A DNA stretch of 54,006 nt from Burkholderiales bacterium (lineage in GTDB: Bacteria > Pseudomonadota > Gammaproteobacteria > Burkholderiales > Burkholderiaceae_C). Below are positions 23,018-31,072 of the stretch, piece by piece; position 1 is the first letter of the stretch; every line of letters starts with the position of its first letter. The stretch covers positions 1 to 54,006 of the forward strand of contig JAJUGJ010000023.1 in the NCBI GenBank assembly GCA_029268225.1, written 5' to 3'. The notes beneath the pieces are model-generated. The model was not told where the DNA came from, made no database searches, and saw only the letters and a list, made by a program, of their open reading frames with translations. The position numbers and the translations under genes were made by a program.

Positions 23018-24406
23018 ATGGCCGTCAAATCCAGCAAGTCTTCCGAGAAGCCCAATGGCTTCGCTTACAGCCGCGAACAATTCCAGCAACTGATTGAGGA
23101 TACGCTGGGCATGGCCAAAAAACTGGGCGCTTCTGACGCCGCGGCCGAGGTCTCGGAAGGCATGGGCCTGTCGGTGTCCGTGCGCAAGGGCAAGCTGGAG
23201 AACGTGGAGCGCAACCGTGACAAGACGATTGGTGTGACCGTTTACCTGGGGCAGCGTCGTGGCAACGCCAGCACCTCGGACTTTTCACCGCAGGCGCTGG
23301 AGCAAACCGTGCGGGCGGCCTACGACATCGCGCGCTACACCGCCGAGGACCCCGCAGCCGGCCTGCCCGATGCCGAAGACCTGGCCACGCCGCGCCAGGC
23401 CAAGCGTGACCTGGACCTGTTTCACCCCTGGGCGATCGACGCCGAAGGGGCCGCGGAGCTCTCGCGCCGCTGCGAAGAGGCGGCTTTGTCGGTGGATCCG
23501 CGCATCACGAACTCTGAGGGCGCCGGCGTCTCTGCGCAGCAGTCGCATTTTTGGGCCGGCAACAGCCGCGGGTTCCGTGGCGGCTACGCCAGTTCCCGCC
23601 ATTCGCTGTCGGTCTCTCCCATTGCCGGCCGTGGCAACGACATGCAGCGCGACTTCTGGTACACGTCCGAGCGCGATGCCCGCGACATGGCCAAGCCCGA
23701 AGCGGTGGGCCGTTACGCCGCCGAGCGTGCCCTGTCGCGATTGAAGTCTCGCAAGATTGCCACCTGCGAGGTGCCGGTGTTGTTCGAGAACACGCTGGCC
23801 GCTGGCTTGCTGGGCGGCTTTGTGCAGGCCGTCAGCGGTGGCGCCCTTTACCGCAAGGCCACCTTCCTGGTCGACAGCTTGGGCAAGCCCATCTTCCCCA
23901 AGCACATCGACATTCTGGAAGATCCGCACATCCTCAAGGGCAAGGGCAGCGCTCCCTTCGATGACGAAGGTGTTCTCACCCGCAAGCGCAAGGTGGTGAA
24001 GAACGGTGTCGTGCAGGGCTACTTCCTGTCGAGCTACTCGGCCCGCAAGCTGGGCATGCGCACCACGGGCCACGCGGGTGGCTCGCAAAACCTGGTGCTG
24101 ACCAGCAAGCTCACCGATCCCAAGGACAACCTCAAGGCCATGCTGAAGAAGCTGGGCACCGGCTTGTTCGTGACCGAGTTGATGGGCCAGGGCGTGAATT
24201 ACGTGACGGGCGACTACTCTCGCGGGGCTGCAGGCTACTGGGTCGAGAACGGCAAGATCGCCTACCCTGTCCACGAAATCACCATTGCCGGACATCTGGG
24301 CGAGATGTTCCAGCAGATCGTGGCCGTCGGTGCGGATGCATACACCTACGGCAGCAAGACGGTGGGTTCGGTGCTGATCGAGAAAATGAAGATCGCCGGG
24401 CATTGA
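23018..24406 (+). CDS. pmbA: Metalloprotease PmbA/TldE
   Basis: A 462-residue protein of the TldD/PmbA family. PmbA (TldE) pairs with TldD to form a zinc protease that degrades unfolded peptides and matures modified peptides such as microcin B17. The sequence starts MAVKSSKSSEKPNGFAYS and shows SVRKGKLENVERN, the RATFLVDSLGKPIF-type block and GAAGYWVENGKIAYPVHEIT near the end. As in other TldE proteins the zinc HExxxH of TldD is absent. It is divergent from darP and ends in a clear terminator. Confidence 0.95.
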   Translation: MAVKSSKSSEKPNGFAYSREQFQQLIEDTLGMAKKLGASDAAAEVSEGMGLSVSVRKGKLENVERNRDKTIGVTVYLGQRRGNASTSDFSPQALEQTVRAAYDIARYTAEDPAAGLPDAEDLATPRQAKRDLDLFHPWAIDAEGAAELSRRCEEAALSVDPRITNSEGAGVSAQQSHFWAGNSRGFRGGYASSRHSLSVSPIAGRGNDMQRDFWYTSERDARDMAKPEAVGRYAAERALSRLKSRKIATCEVPVLFENTLAAGLLGGFVQAVSGGALYRKATFLVDSLGKPIFPKHIDILEDPHILKGKGSAPFDDEGVLTRKRKVVKNGVVQGYFLSSYSARKLGMRTTGHAGGSQNLVLTSKLTDPKDNLKAMLKKLGTGLFVTELMGQGVNYVTGDYSRGAAGYWVENGKIAYPVHEITIAGHLGEMFQQIVAVGADAYTYGSKTVGSVLIEKMKIAGH

Positions 24407-24448
24407 GCGCGGCGACGCACGCGATTGATCGTGCAAATCACGCAGATA

Positions 24449-24469
24449 GGGCCGAAATGGCCCTTTTTT
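24449..24469 (+). terminator. Rho-independent terminator after pmbA
   Basis: GGGCC and GGCCC pair around GAAAT (24449-24463), followed directly by six T bases. It lies 43 bases after the pmbA stop. Confidence 0.8.
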
Positions 24470-24533
24470 GCTTTCCAAGGCGCCATAACGGAATGACAAT
24501 GGTGTGACAGCCATCCTTGTGGGAGGTCATTCC

Positions 24534-24998
24534 ATGGCGCAGCGCTCCTTGCATCGCATGCCGGCCGAGGTCGGTCACGGCATCCGCCCTTTGCCCGCTT
24601 TCGGGGCTCAGGCAGATTGGAGCGAGCGCGCCCTGCAGCGGACATGGCGAACAGTGGGCGGCTTGTGTGTGCTGATCGGTCTGGTCAACGCCTTTGTGCC
24701 GGTTTTGCCGACCACCGTGTTTTTGCTCATGGGTGTGTGGGCCTACGGCAAGGGCGATCCCGCTCTGCGCGAACGCCTGCTGCGCCATCCTCGCTACGGT
24801 CGCAGCTTGCGGCTGTGGGTCGAGCAGCGCCAGATCACGCGACGGGGCAAGGTGGCCGCCATTGCGGGCATCTCGGTCAGCGGCGCCTTCACAGCTGCCA
24901 CGCTGGGCTCCAGGCCATTGACCTGGGGCATCGGTGCGGGCTTATTGGGGCTGTGTGCCTATCTCGCTACTCGCACCGAACCGGAACCATCGCATTGA
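24534..24998 (+). CDS. DUF454 (YbaN) family inner-membrane protein
   Basis: A 154-residue membrane protein of the YbaN/DUF454 family, function unknown. Visible features are the first hydrophobic segment with VNAFVPVLPTTVFLLMGVWA, the arginine-rich loop LLRHPRYGRSLRLWVEQRQ and a second hydrophobic pair near the C-terminus. GGAGGT at 22-27 of the 24.5 kb block (24522-24527) six bases before ATG 24534 fixes the start; an ATG at 24504 is in frame but has no such site. It stands alone. Confidence 0.85.
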   Translation: MAQRSLHRMPAEVGHGIRPLPAFGAQADWSERALQRTWRTVGGLCVLIGLVNAFVPVLPTTVFLLMGVWAYGKGDPALRERLLRHPRYGRSLRLWVEQRQITRRGKVAAIAGISVSGAFTAATLGSRPLTWGIGAGLLGLCAYLATRTEPEPSH

Positions 24999-25071
24999 TC
25001 ACCTCACGGCGTCAGGTTCGATGGCGAATGACGATCACGCCGGTCGGCGTTGACCGTCGCCGGCTCACATC

Positions 25072-25425
25072 TCAGTCATCCAGCGAAATGGCCTGCTGAT
25101 ACAGTTTGGTTGAGCGGGCCCCACTGCGACAGAACATCAGCAGGGGGCGCGGCAGCGTTTTGAGCAACTCGGCACATTGAGCGATTTCTTCGGGCGACTG
25201 ATAGCCGCCCTGCACTGGCAGGTGGGCATAGGCCAAGCCTGCCGCTTTGGCTGCCGCTTCGATGGACGCGTTGGTCGGTTGGTCTGGACCGCCTTCAAAG
25301 TCCGGGCGGTTGTTCAGCACTGCCTTGAAACCCGCTTCAGCTGCCGAAGCCATGGCTTCCGGGGTCAGCTGTGGGGCAGTGTACACATCTTCGGCAATGG
25401 CTTGCAGGGGCACGGAATCACTCAT
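25072..25425 (-). CDS. TIGR01244-family sulfur transferase / DUF442 phosphatase-like protein
   Basis: A 117-residue protein of the DUF442 (beta-lactamase hydrolase-like, Blh) family. It carries the CX5R-type loop FCRSGARS near the C-terminus, typical of cysteine phosphatases and rhodanese-like enzymes, and NNRPDFEGGPDQP as its other conserved block. Related domains in other bacteria act in sulfide detoxification, but the substrate here is not shown. ATG 25425 is preferred; the open frame runs to 25524. Confidence 0.8.
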   Translation of the reverse strand: MSDSVPLQAIAEDVYTAPQLTPEAMASAAEAGFKAVLNNRPDFEGGPDQPTNASIEAAAKAAGLAYAHLPVQGGYQSPEEIAQCAELLKTLPRPLLMFCRSGARSTKLYQQAISLDD

Positions 25426-25599
25426 CTTTGAACCTTGGATAGGGTGTCTGTTGAACGGATTATCACGCGCTTCTCCCCCGCGGGTTTGACTCGCCACCTC
25501 GCCCCCCAGAGGGGATGATGTCATTGTGGCAACACATCCAGGCCTTTAAATTGCATTCGTATCTGGAAATGCACGTTCCGTGAACCTTGAAGGCAGAGC

Positions 25600-26229
25600 A
25601 TGAAAGCAGAGAAGCAGGTCGACAAGTCTCATTACGATTTCCAACGCTACATGGACAAAGGGCGCTGGAACAGCATCTGGCATCAACTTGACGAAATCGC
25701 GCGGCTGAACCCCCAGCGCGTGCTTGAAATCGGGCCGGGACCCGGACTGTTCAAGCAGGTCGCCCAGCTTTTCAATGTGCATGTCGAGACGCTTGATCTG
25801 GACCCAGAGTTGAAACCAGATCACCTTGGATCGGCCACGTCCCTGCCATTCTCAGACCGCACGTTTGACGTCACCTGCGCGTTTCAGATGCTTGAGCACA
25901 TACCGTACGAAGATTCCATCAAAGCGTTCCGGGAGATGGCTCGCGTGAGTCGCGGTCATCTGGTCATCAGTCTGCCCGATGCCCATGCTGTACACCGATA
26001 CCAAGTGCAAATCCCGAAGGTGGCTGCATTCGACAGGTTGATTACCAAGCGCAGCTACCAGCCCAAGGCACACCAGTTTGATGGGGAGCATCACTGGGAG
26101 CTCAACAAAATCGGATATGAACTTGAGAAAGTCTGCCAGGACCTTGAGCAAGTCTGCCCTTTGGTCAAGCGGTACAGGGTGAAAGAAAACCCATATCACC
26201 ACTTTTTTGTTTTTCGAGCCAATGCTTGA
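25600..26229 (+). CDS. Class I SAM-dependent methyltransferase
   Basis: A 209-residue Rossmann methyltransferase. Motif I VLEIGPGPGLF lies at residues 41-51, the acidic end of strand two at LDLDPE, and the later motif CAFQMLEHIPYED at about 94-107. Substrate unknown; the similarity is to small type-11 methyltransferases often found in surface polysaccharide or lipid loci. GAAGG eight bases upstream supports the ATG. Its GC content is visibly lower than the neighbours, a possible sign of transfer. A terminator follows. Confidence 0.8.
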   Translation: MKAEKQVDKSHYDFQRYMDKGRWNSIWHQLDEIARLNPQRVLEIGPGPGLFKQVAQLFNVHVETLDLDPELKPDHLGSATSLPFSDRTFDVTCAFQMLEHIPYEDSIKAFREMARVSRGHLVISLPDAHAVHRYQVQIPKVAAFDRLITKRSYQPKAHQFDGEHHWELNKIGYELEKVCQDLEQVCPLVKRYRVKENPYHHFFVFRANA

Positions 26230-26254
26230 TGCTGTGCAGGTAGCGCTTGGCTTC

Positions 26255-26280
26255 AGGCAGGGCCCAGGGACCCTGCCTTT
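26255..26280 (+). terminator. Terminator after the methyltransferase gene
   Basis: AGGCAGGG and CCCTGCCT pair around an eight-base loop at 26255-26278, followed by a short T run. It lies 25 bases after the methyltransferase stop, between convergent genes. Confidence 0.6.
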
Positions 26281-26294
26281 GTGGCTGTTGAGGG

Positions 26295-26741
26295 TCAACC
26301 AGCCAATGCCGCTTTCACCGCTGCCGAAACGACACCCATGTCGGCCTGGCCTGCCAAGCGCTGCTTGACGGCGCCCATGACCTTGCCCATGTCGCCAGGG
26401 CCCGATGCGCCCAACTCGGTCACGATGGCCTTGACGGCGGCGGCGACTTCGTCGGCGCTCAAACGCTGAGGCAAGTACTCCTCCAGCACCACAATCTCGC
26501 TCTTTTCTTTGTCAGCCAGGTCCTGGCGACCGCCCGCTTCGTATTGCTGGGCGGCGTCCTTGCGCTGCTTGATGAGCTTGTCGACGATGGCGACGATCAT
26601 GGGGTCGTCCAGCTCCACGCGCTCATCGACTTCTTTTTGCTTCATGGCAGCGAGCAGCATGCGGATGGTGTTCAGGCGCTCGGCTTCCTTGGCGCGCATG
26701 GCGGCCTTCATGTCGTCGGTGATGCGTTGCTTGAGGCTCAT
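26295..26741 (-). CDS. GatB/YqeY domain-containing protein
   Basis: A 148-residue YqeY-family protein, related to the tail domain of the GatB amidotransferase subunit. Conserved blocks are MRAKEAERLNTIRMLLAAMKQ, ADKEKSEIVVLEEYLP and GDMGKVMGAVKQRLAG. It is thought to help aminoacyl-tRNA amidation or tRNA handling; its function is not established. ATG 26741 is chosen; an in-frame ATG lies at 26759. It is downstream of rpsU, the standard rpsU-yqeY pair near dnaG in proteobacteria, with a hairpin between. Confidence 0.9.
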   Translation of the reverse strand: MSLKQRITDDMKAAMRAKEAERLNTIRMLLAAMKQKEVDERVELDDPMIVAIVDKLIKQRKDAAQQYEAGGRQDLADKEKSEIVVLEEYLPQRLSADEVAAAVKAIVTELGASGPGDMGKVMGAVKQRLAGQADMGVVSAAVKAALAG

Positions 26742-26772
26742 GGTGAAGTCCTGTTTCAAAATTCCGTGTCAG

Positions 26773-26812
26773 AAAAAGCAAAAGCCCGCATGGGCGTCCC
26801 CGCGCGGGCTTT
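26773..26812 (-). terminator. Terminator or attenuator after rpsU
   Basis: AAAGCCCGC and GCGGGCTTT form a nine-base stem at 26781-26812 with a 14-base loop. The A-rich bases at 26773-26783 give a U tract on the minus strand. It sits between rpsU and the YqeY gene. Confidence 0.75.
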
Positions 26813-26875
26813 GGTCTTGACCTGCATGCCTGTTGCGTTGAGGCAAGAGGCGAAAGTCAGACTAGCAAGAAGCGA

Positions 26876-27088
26876 TCAGTACAGCTTCTTGGGCAGCTGC
26901 ATGCTGCGCACGCGCTTGTAGTGGCGCTTGACGGCGGCAGCCTTCTTGCGCTTGCGTTCAGCCGTGGGCTTCTCGTAGAACTCACGGGCGCGCAGGTCGG
27001 TCAGCAGACCCAGCTTTTCGATGGTGCGCTTGAAGCGACGCAGGGCAACGTCAAACGGCTCGTTTTCTTTGACACGGATGGTCGTCAT
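26876..27088 (-). CDS. rpsU: 30S ribosomal protein bS21
   Basis: A 70-residue basic protein of the small ribosomal subunit. [19 protein letters not shown] is the standard N-terminus, followed by [20 protein letters not shown] and the Lys/Arg-rich [16 protein letters not shown] tail. bS21 helps initiation near the anti-Shine-Dalgarno region of 16S rRNA. ATG 27088 is used, since the longer open frame to 27169 adds an unrelated extension. Confidence 0.96.
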
Positions 27089-27419
27089 TACAAATTCACT
27101 TTCAGGATGAATGCATTCAACAGGGCCAGTACATGGCCACCAGCCTCGCCTGTTCAGTACGCCACACAAGATCTGGAGAGATCTGCATCACGCTGCCACC
27201 AGGGTCTGGGCCCGATCCCGTGTTCCACGTCCGGAATTCGCGGATGGATACGGGCTGACCTGTCTCGGTGTGCACAGCGTTGCTGAACACGCTCAACTGG
27301 CGGACTTCTTTGCAAACATGCAACAAGCCCCACCAACAAAGCCTGAGATTCTACTCTGTATTCGATGGTTATTCCAGGGTTTTGGCAAATTGCCGCCTTT
27401 CACCCCCGAAAAAACCCGA
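27089..27419. other. 331-base gap between rpsU and folK
   Basis: No recognised gene is present. The minus strand has TAGAAT at 27348-27353 that could be a -10 box for rpsU, which would give a long leader of about 260 bases. A 69-codon open frame on the minus strand (27117-27326) lies in it and has no recognisable features. An AAAAAA run at 27411-27416, just past the folK stop, may help end folK transcripts. Confidence 0.35.
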
Positions 27420-28004
27420 TCAGAGACGTTCATTCAGGCGAACGATGCCCTGATTGCGTGCCAGTGTGGTGCGTTCGGACGCATCTGGCAAGGGTGGCAA
27501 AGGCGCGCAAGGATCAGGCTGCAGCGTCGCCAGAGCCTCCAGCAGGGGCTCCAGCACAAACGCACGCCCCGTCATGCGAGGGTGAGGCAGGGTGATGAAG
27601 GGGGTGCTTCGCTGGGCATCGCCATGGCAGAGCAGGTCCAGGTCCAGAGTGCGCGGTGCGTTCAGGTAGGGCCGCTCACGGTCGCGGTTGGCTTCCAAAG
27701 CGTGCAAGGCACCGAGCAACTCACGCGGCCCCAGGGCGGTTTGCAGCACCGCCACGGCGTTGAGATAGTCGGGGCCCGTCGCGTCGACGGGACGGGTCTG
27801 GTAGAGCGAGGACACGGCCTCCAAGGTGGTACCCGGCAGCGTGCTCAGACCCGACAGGGCCGCACGCAAATGGGCACGCACATCACCCAGGTTGCCCCCC
27901 ATGCCGATGCAGGCGCGAAAGCGCGGCACGGCCGACAGGGCGGCTTCATGGACGTCACGGGCGACCGAGGTCACCGGGGGCAAGGCTGCCCCGGCGGCAC
28001 TCAC
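27420..28004 (-). CDS. folK: 6-hydroxymethyl-7,8-dihydropterin pyrophosphokinase FolK
   Basis: Pyrophosphorylates hydroxymethyl-dihydropterin in folate synthesis. The 194-residue product contains CIGMGGNLGDV, VSSLYQTRPVDATGPDYLNAV and the metal-binding PRTLDLDLLCHGD. The start is a GTG at 28004 that shares bases with the pcnB stop (GTGA), so folK is coupled to pcnB; the open frame upstream is out-of-frame pcnB sequence. The pcnB-folK order is standard in proteobacteria. The N-terminus is about 20 residues longer than usual. Confidence 0.93.
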   Translation of the reverse strand: MSAAGAALPPVTSVARDVHEAALSAVPRFRACIGMGGNLGDVRAHLRAALSGLSTLPGTTLEAVSSLYQTRPVDATGPDYLNAVAVLQTALGPRELLGALHALEANRDRERPYLNAPRTLDLDLLCHGDAQRSTPFITLPHPRMTGRAFVLEPLLEALATLQPDPCAPLPPLPDASERTTLARNQGIVRLNERL

Positions 28005-29581
28005 TCGGCGGCTCCACCACCTGCCGCACCACCGCCCTCCCCGGCCGGCTTGCGGCGGCGACGGCGGCGCTTCTTGGCGGGCGCGGCATCGTCCAGGCTG
28101 ACTTCGGCGTCGCCCGAGGTCGGCGCGCGGCGTGCAGCAGCCGGAGCCGAAGCGCGGGCCTGACGCTTGCCAGCTTCTTGCTTGCGGGCGGCGTCGAGCA
28201 GGTCCTTGCGCTCGTCGTGATCGGCCAGTGAGAAAGCTTCCCACCAGCGGGCCAATTCCGCGTCGGCTTCACCGGCCTGGGCGCGCAGACGCAGGAAGTC
28301 GAAACCGGCGCGGAAACGAGGCTGCTCGATCAAGGTGAAGGGGCCGTTGCCCACGCGACGGTCGAAGCGCGGCTGCATGGTCCAGATTTCGCGCATGTCG
28401 GCGGCGAGCTTGCCGCGGCCGGAGATGTCGCCAATGCGGGCGTTGAAGACCGCATCGGTGGCCGACTGCAGTGCCGGGAATGGCGGCTCGCCCTGGGCCT
28501 GGTTGCGCTTCCAGTGCTCCAGCACGTCGTGCCAGAGCAGGCAGGCGAGCAGGAAGCTGGGGGCCACGGACTTGCCTTCGGCGACACGGCGGTCGGTGTC
28601 GTCCAGGGCCAGTTTGACGAACTGGTCACGGCCGGGATGGCGACGCACCTCGTCAAACACGGCGTCCAGAATCGGGAAGACACCCTTGTCGAGGCCTTGC
28701 TTGCGCAACTGGTCGAGCGAGGCCGAGGCGTGCCCGGTCTGCAGCAGCTTGAGCATTTCGTCGAACAGACGCGACTGCGGCACATTGCTCAGCAACTCGG
28801 CCATGTCACGCAGCGGCTCGCGCGTCTTGGGCTCGATCTCGAAGCCCAGCTTGGCGGCAAAGCGCACGACGCGGATGATGCGGACCGGGTCTTCGCGGTA
28901 GCGGGTTTCGGGGTCACCGATCATGCGCAGGACGCGCTTCTTGGCGTCCTTGATGCCGCCGTGGTAGTCGACCACGACGCCGGTGTGTGGGTCGTAGTAC
29001 ATGGCGTTGACGGTGAAGTCGCGGCGCGCAGCGTCCTGGTCTTGCGGGCCCCAGACGTTGTCACGCAGCACGCGGCCGCTGGCATCCACGACGTGGCTCT
29101 TGTCGGCCAGTTCCTTGCGCGAGGTCTTCTCGTTGCCGGTGACCTGCTCGGCGGCGGTGGCGTCGAGGTAGGCGCGGAAGGTGGAGACCTCGATGACTTC
29201 GTTTTCGCGCCCACGGCCGTAGACCACGTGCACGATGCGGAAGCGCCGGCCGATGATGAAGGCACGGCGGAACAGGCTCTTGACCTGCTCGGGCGTGGCG
29301 TTGGTGGCGACGTCGAAGTCCTTGGGACGATGGCCCAGGATCAGGTCGCGGACAGCGCCGCCGACGATGTAGGCCTCGTAACCGGCATCCTGCAGGGTTT
29401 CAACGACGCGGCGTGCGCGGTCATCGACCAGGCTGGGGTCGATGCCATGCTCGCTTTGCGGGACGTCCACCCGCTTGCCGACCGGGATGCGGGGCGCCTT
29501 GGCAGCGCGGCCGCCCGATGCGGGGCTGCGCTTTTTGGCCGGGTCTTTGCCCAGGATCTTGTCTATGAAGCTCTTGATCAT
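28001..29581 (-). CDS. pcnB: Poly(A) polymerase I
   Basis: Adds poly(A) tails to RNA, promoting decay. The 526-residue product has the nucleotidyltransferase signature GGAVRDLILG (about 74-83) and catalytic aspartates in DFDVATNA (88-90), the RNA-binding YREDPVRIIRVVRFAAKLGF block and a long C-terminal tail that is basic (KKRRRRRRK) then Gly/Ala-rich. It sits between the HAD phosphatase gene, overlapping by ATGA, and folK, overlapping by GTGA. Confidence 0.95.
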   Translation of the reverse strand: MIKSFIDKILGKDPAKKRSPASGGRAAKAPRIPVGKRVDVPQSEHGIDPSLVDDRARRVVETLQDAGYEAYIVGGAVRDLILGHRPKDFDVATNATPEQVKSLFRRAFIIGRRFRIVHVVYGRGRENEVIEVSTFRAYLDATAAEQVTGNEKTSRKELADKSHVVDASGRVLRDNVWGPQDQDAARRDFTVNAMYYDPHTGVVVDYHGGIKDAKKRVLRMIGDPETRYREDPVRIIRVVRFAAKLGFEIEPKTREPLRDMAELLSNVPQSRLFDEMLKLLQTGHASASLDQLRKQGLDKGVFPILDAVFDEVRRHPGRDQFVKLALDDTDRRVAEGKSVAPSFLLACLLWHDVLEHWKRNQAQGEPPFPALQSATDAVFNARIGDISGRGKLAADMREIWTMQPRFDRRVGNGPFTLIEQPRFRAGFDFLRLRAQAGEADAELARWWEAFSLADHDERKDLLDAARKQEAGKRQARASAPAAARRAPTSGDAEVSLDDAAPAKKRRRRRRKPAGEGGGAAGGGAAE

Positions 29582-30246
29582 GCAAACAGTCTAAGGATGC
29601 GCCAGCCGCGTTCGCGGGCCACTTCTTCCAGCGCCGGGCTGGGATTGGTGGCCACCGGATCGTTGGCACGCTCCAGCAGGGGCAGGTCGTTGGGCGAGTC
29701 GCTGTAGAAGCTGACGCGATCGAAATCGCTCAGCTGCCGGCCCATGCCGGACAGCCATTGTTCCACACGCGTGATTTTGCCTTCTCGGAAGGACGGCACG
29801 CCATCGATTTCACCGGTGACGCGCCCTGCCCCATCGCGCACCAGGCGCACGGCGATCAGGTCGCTGACGTTGAAGGCGTCGGCGATCGGCCGGGTGACGA
29901 ACTCGTTGGTGGCGGTGACGATGGAGATCAGGTCGCCCTGGGCGCGGTGCTGTTCGACCAACTCCAGCGCCTGGGGTTGCATGGCCGGGTAAATCACCTC
30001 CTCCATGAAGGCCTGCTGCAGCGCCTGCTGGGCGGCTTCGTCCATCTGTCGCCACACGCTGGTGGTGAAGCGGATGTAGTCAGCCAGCACCAGGGTGCCT
30101 TCGCAGTACTGCTGGTAGAAGCCGTCGTTGGTCTGGCGGTAGGCGTCGCCGTCGGCCAGGCCCTGGCGGATCAGGAACTCACCGAACTCGTGATCGGAGT
30201 CGAGCGGCAGCAGGGTGTGGTCAAGGTCGAACAGGCACAGGTTCAT
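29578..30246 (-). CDS. HAD-superfamily subfamily IB phosphatase
   Basis: A 222-residue haloacid dehalogenase-fold phosphatase, SerB/CicA-like. Motif I FDLDHTLLP gives nucleophile Asp7 and acid Asp9; motif II is IVTATNEFV; motif III FREGKITRVEQ; motif IV YSDSPNDLPLL. The cap is helical. Possible substrates include phosphoserine or lysophospholipid phosphates; none is proven. Start and stop are both embedded in ATGA overlaps with hda and pcnB, so the order hda-HAD-pcnB-folK is one coupled unit. Confidence 0.9.
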   Translation of the reverse strand: MNLCLFDLDHTLLPLDSDHEFGEFLIRQGLADGDAYRQTNDGFYQQYCEGTLVLADYIRFTTSVWRQMDEAAQQALQQAFMEEVIYPAMQPQALELVEQHRAQGDLISIVTATNEFVTRPIADAFNVSDLIAVRLVRDGAGRVTGEIDGVPSFREGKITRVEQWLSGMGRQLSDFDRVSFYSDSPNDLPLLERANDPVATNPSPALEEVARERGWRILRLFA

Positions 30247-31010
30247 GGGGTCTCCGCGGCCAGCATTTGTTTCAGCAAGGGAACCGTCAACACGCGATGC
30301 TCGGCCAGGGCATAGCGGTCCAGACGGTCAAGCAGGTTCATGAGGAAAGCCAGGTCGCGGCTGTAGCGGGTGAGCAGGTAGGACACCAGATCGTCGCCCA
30401 GGTTCATGCCGCGGCGCCTGGCTTCGCGTTGCAAGGCGGCGCGCAGGCCGTCTTCGTCGAGCGGAGACAGGGCGAAGGTGAGCCCCCAGCCCAGGCGGGT
30501 GCGCAGGTCATCGCGCACAGGCAAATCCACCGCCGGTGTGGCACCCGCTGCCATGATGTAGAGCGGGCCGGCTGCGGCGTCCTCTGTCTCGGCTTCAGGC
30601 AACAGCGACGTCTACTGAGGCACCTGGGCACGCGCAGCTTGCGCCGCTTGGGAGGATGCCGACTCGATGAAGAGGTTGAAGGCCAGGTGCTGATGGTGGG
30701 CATCGAGCGCCTCGCATTCGTCGATGAGGGCCAGCGTGGGTGTGGCAGGCGTGACGGCGTCCCACATCTGGCAGGTGTGCGCGTTGAGCCAGATGACCCC
30801 CCAGCCGCGTGCCAGGGTTGGCTCGATCATCGCTCGCAGCAGGTGCGTCTTGCCTGCCCCCTGCCCGCCCCAGAAGTATGCCGGCGAGCGTGGCCCCTCC
30901 ACCTCCGGCCAGGCGCGCAGCCAACTCAGGGCTTCGGCGTTTCGGCCTTCGATGAACTCGTCCAGCCCCAGCACATCCGAGGGCCCCAGATCCAAAGGGA
31001 TCTGTCGCAT
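30243..31010 (-). pseudogene. hda: DnaA regulatory inactivator Hda, interrupted by an in-frame TAG
   Basis: Hda works with the sliding clamp to hydrolyse ATP on DnaA and limit replication initiation. The sequence starts MRQIPLDLGPSDVLGLDEF with the clamp-binding motif QxPLxLG, Walker A GGQGAGKTHLL and sensor motifs. At 30612-30614 an amber TAG interrupts the frame (…AQVPQ, stop, TSLLPEAE…); the remaining RDDLRTRLGWGLTFAL part of the AAA lid continues in the same frame to 30243. One C to T change (CAG to TAG) would explain it. An alternative start at 31076 overlaps the perM stop. Loss of Hda would tend to cause over-initiation, so error is also plausible. Confidence 0.85.
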
Positions 31011-31072
31011 GAGGGGCCCAGATGAAGGGCTGCCGGCGCCCTCGTCGGGCCGGGTCGCACTCTGAAACAACA

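Noticed and set aside
27117..27326. 69-codon minus-strand ORF upstream of rpsU
   Set aside because: No family features or ribosome site; likely chance open frame.
27111..28163. 350-codon plus-strand frame across folK and its flank
   Set aside because: folK on the minus strand has clear motifs in this span, and the plus frame has none.
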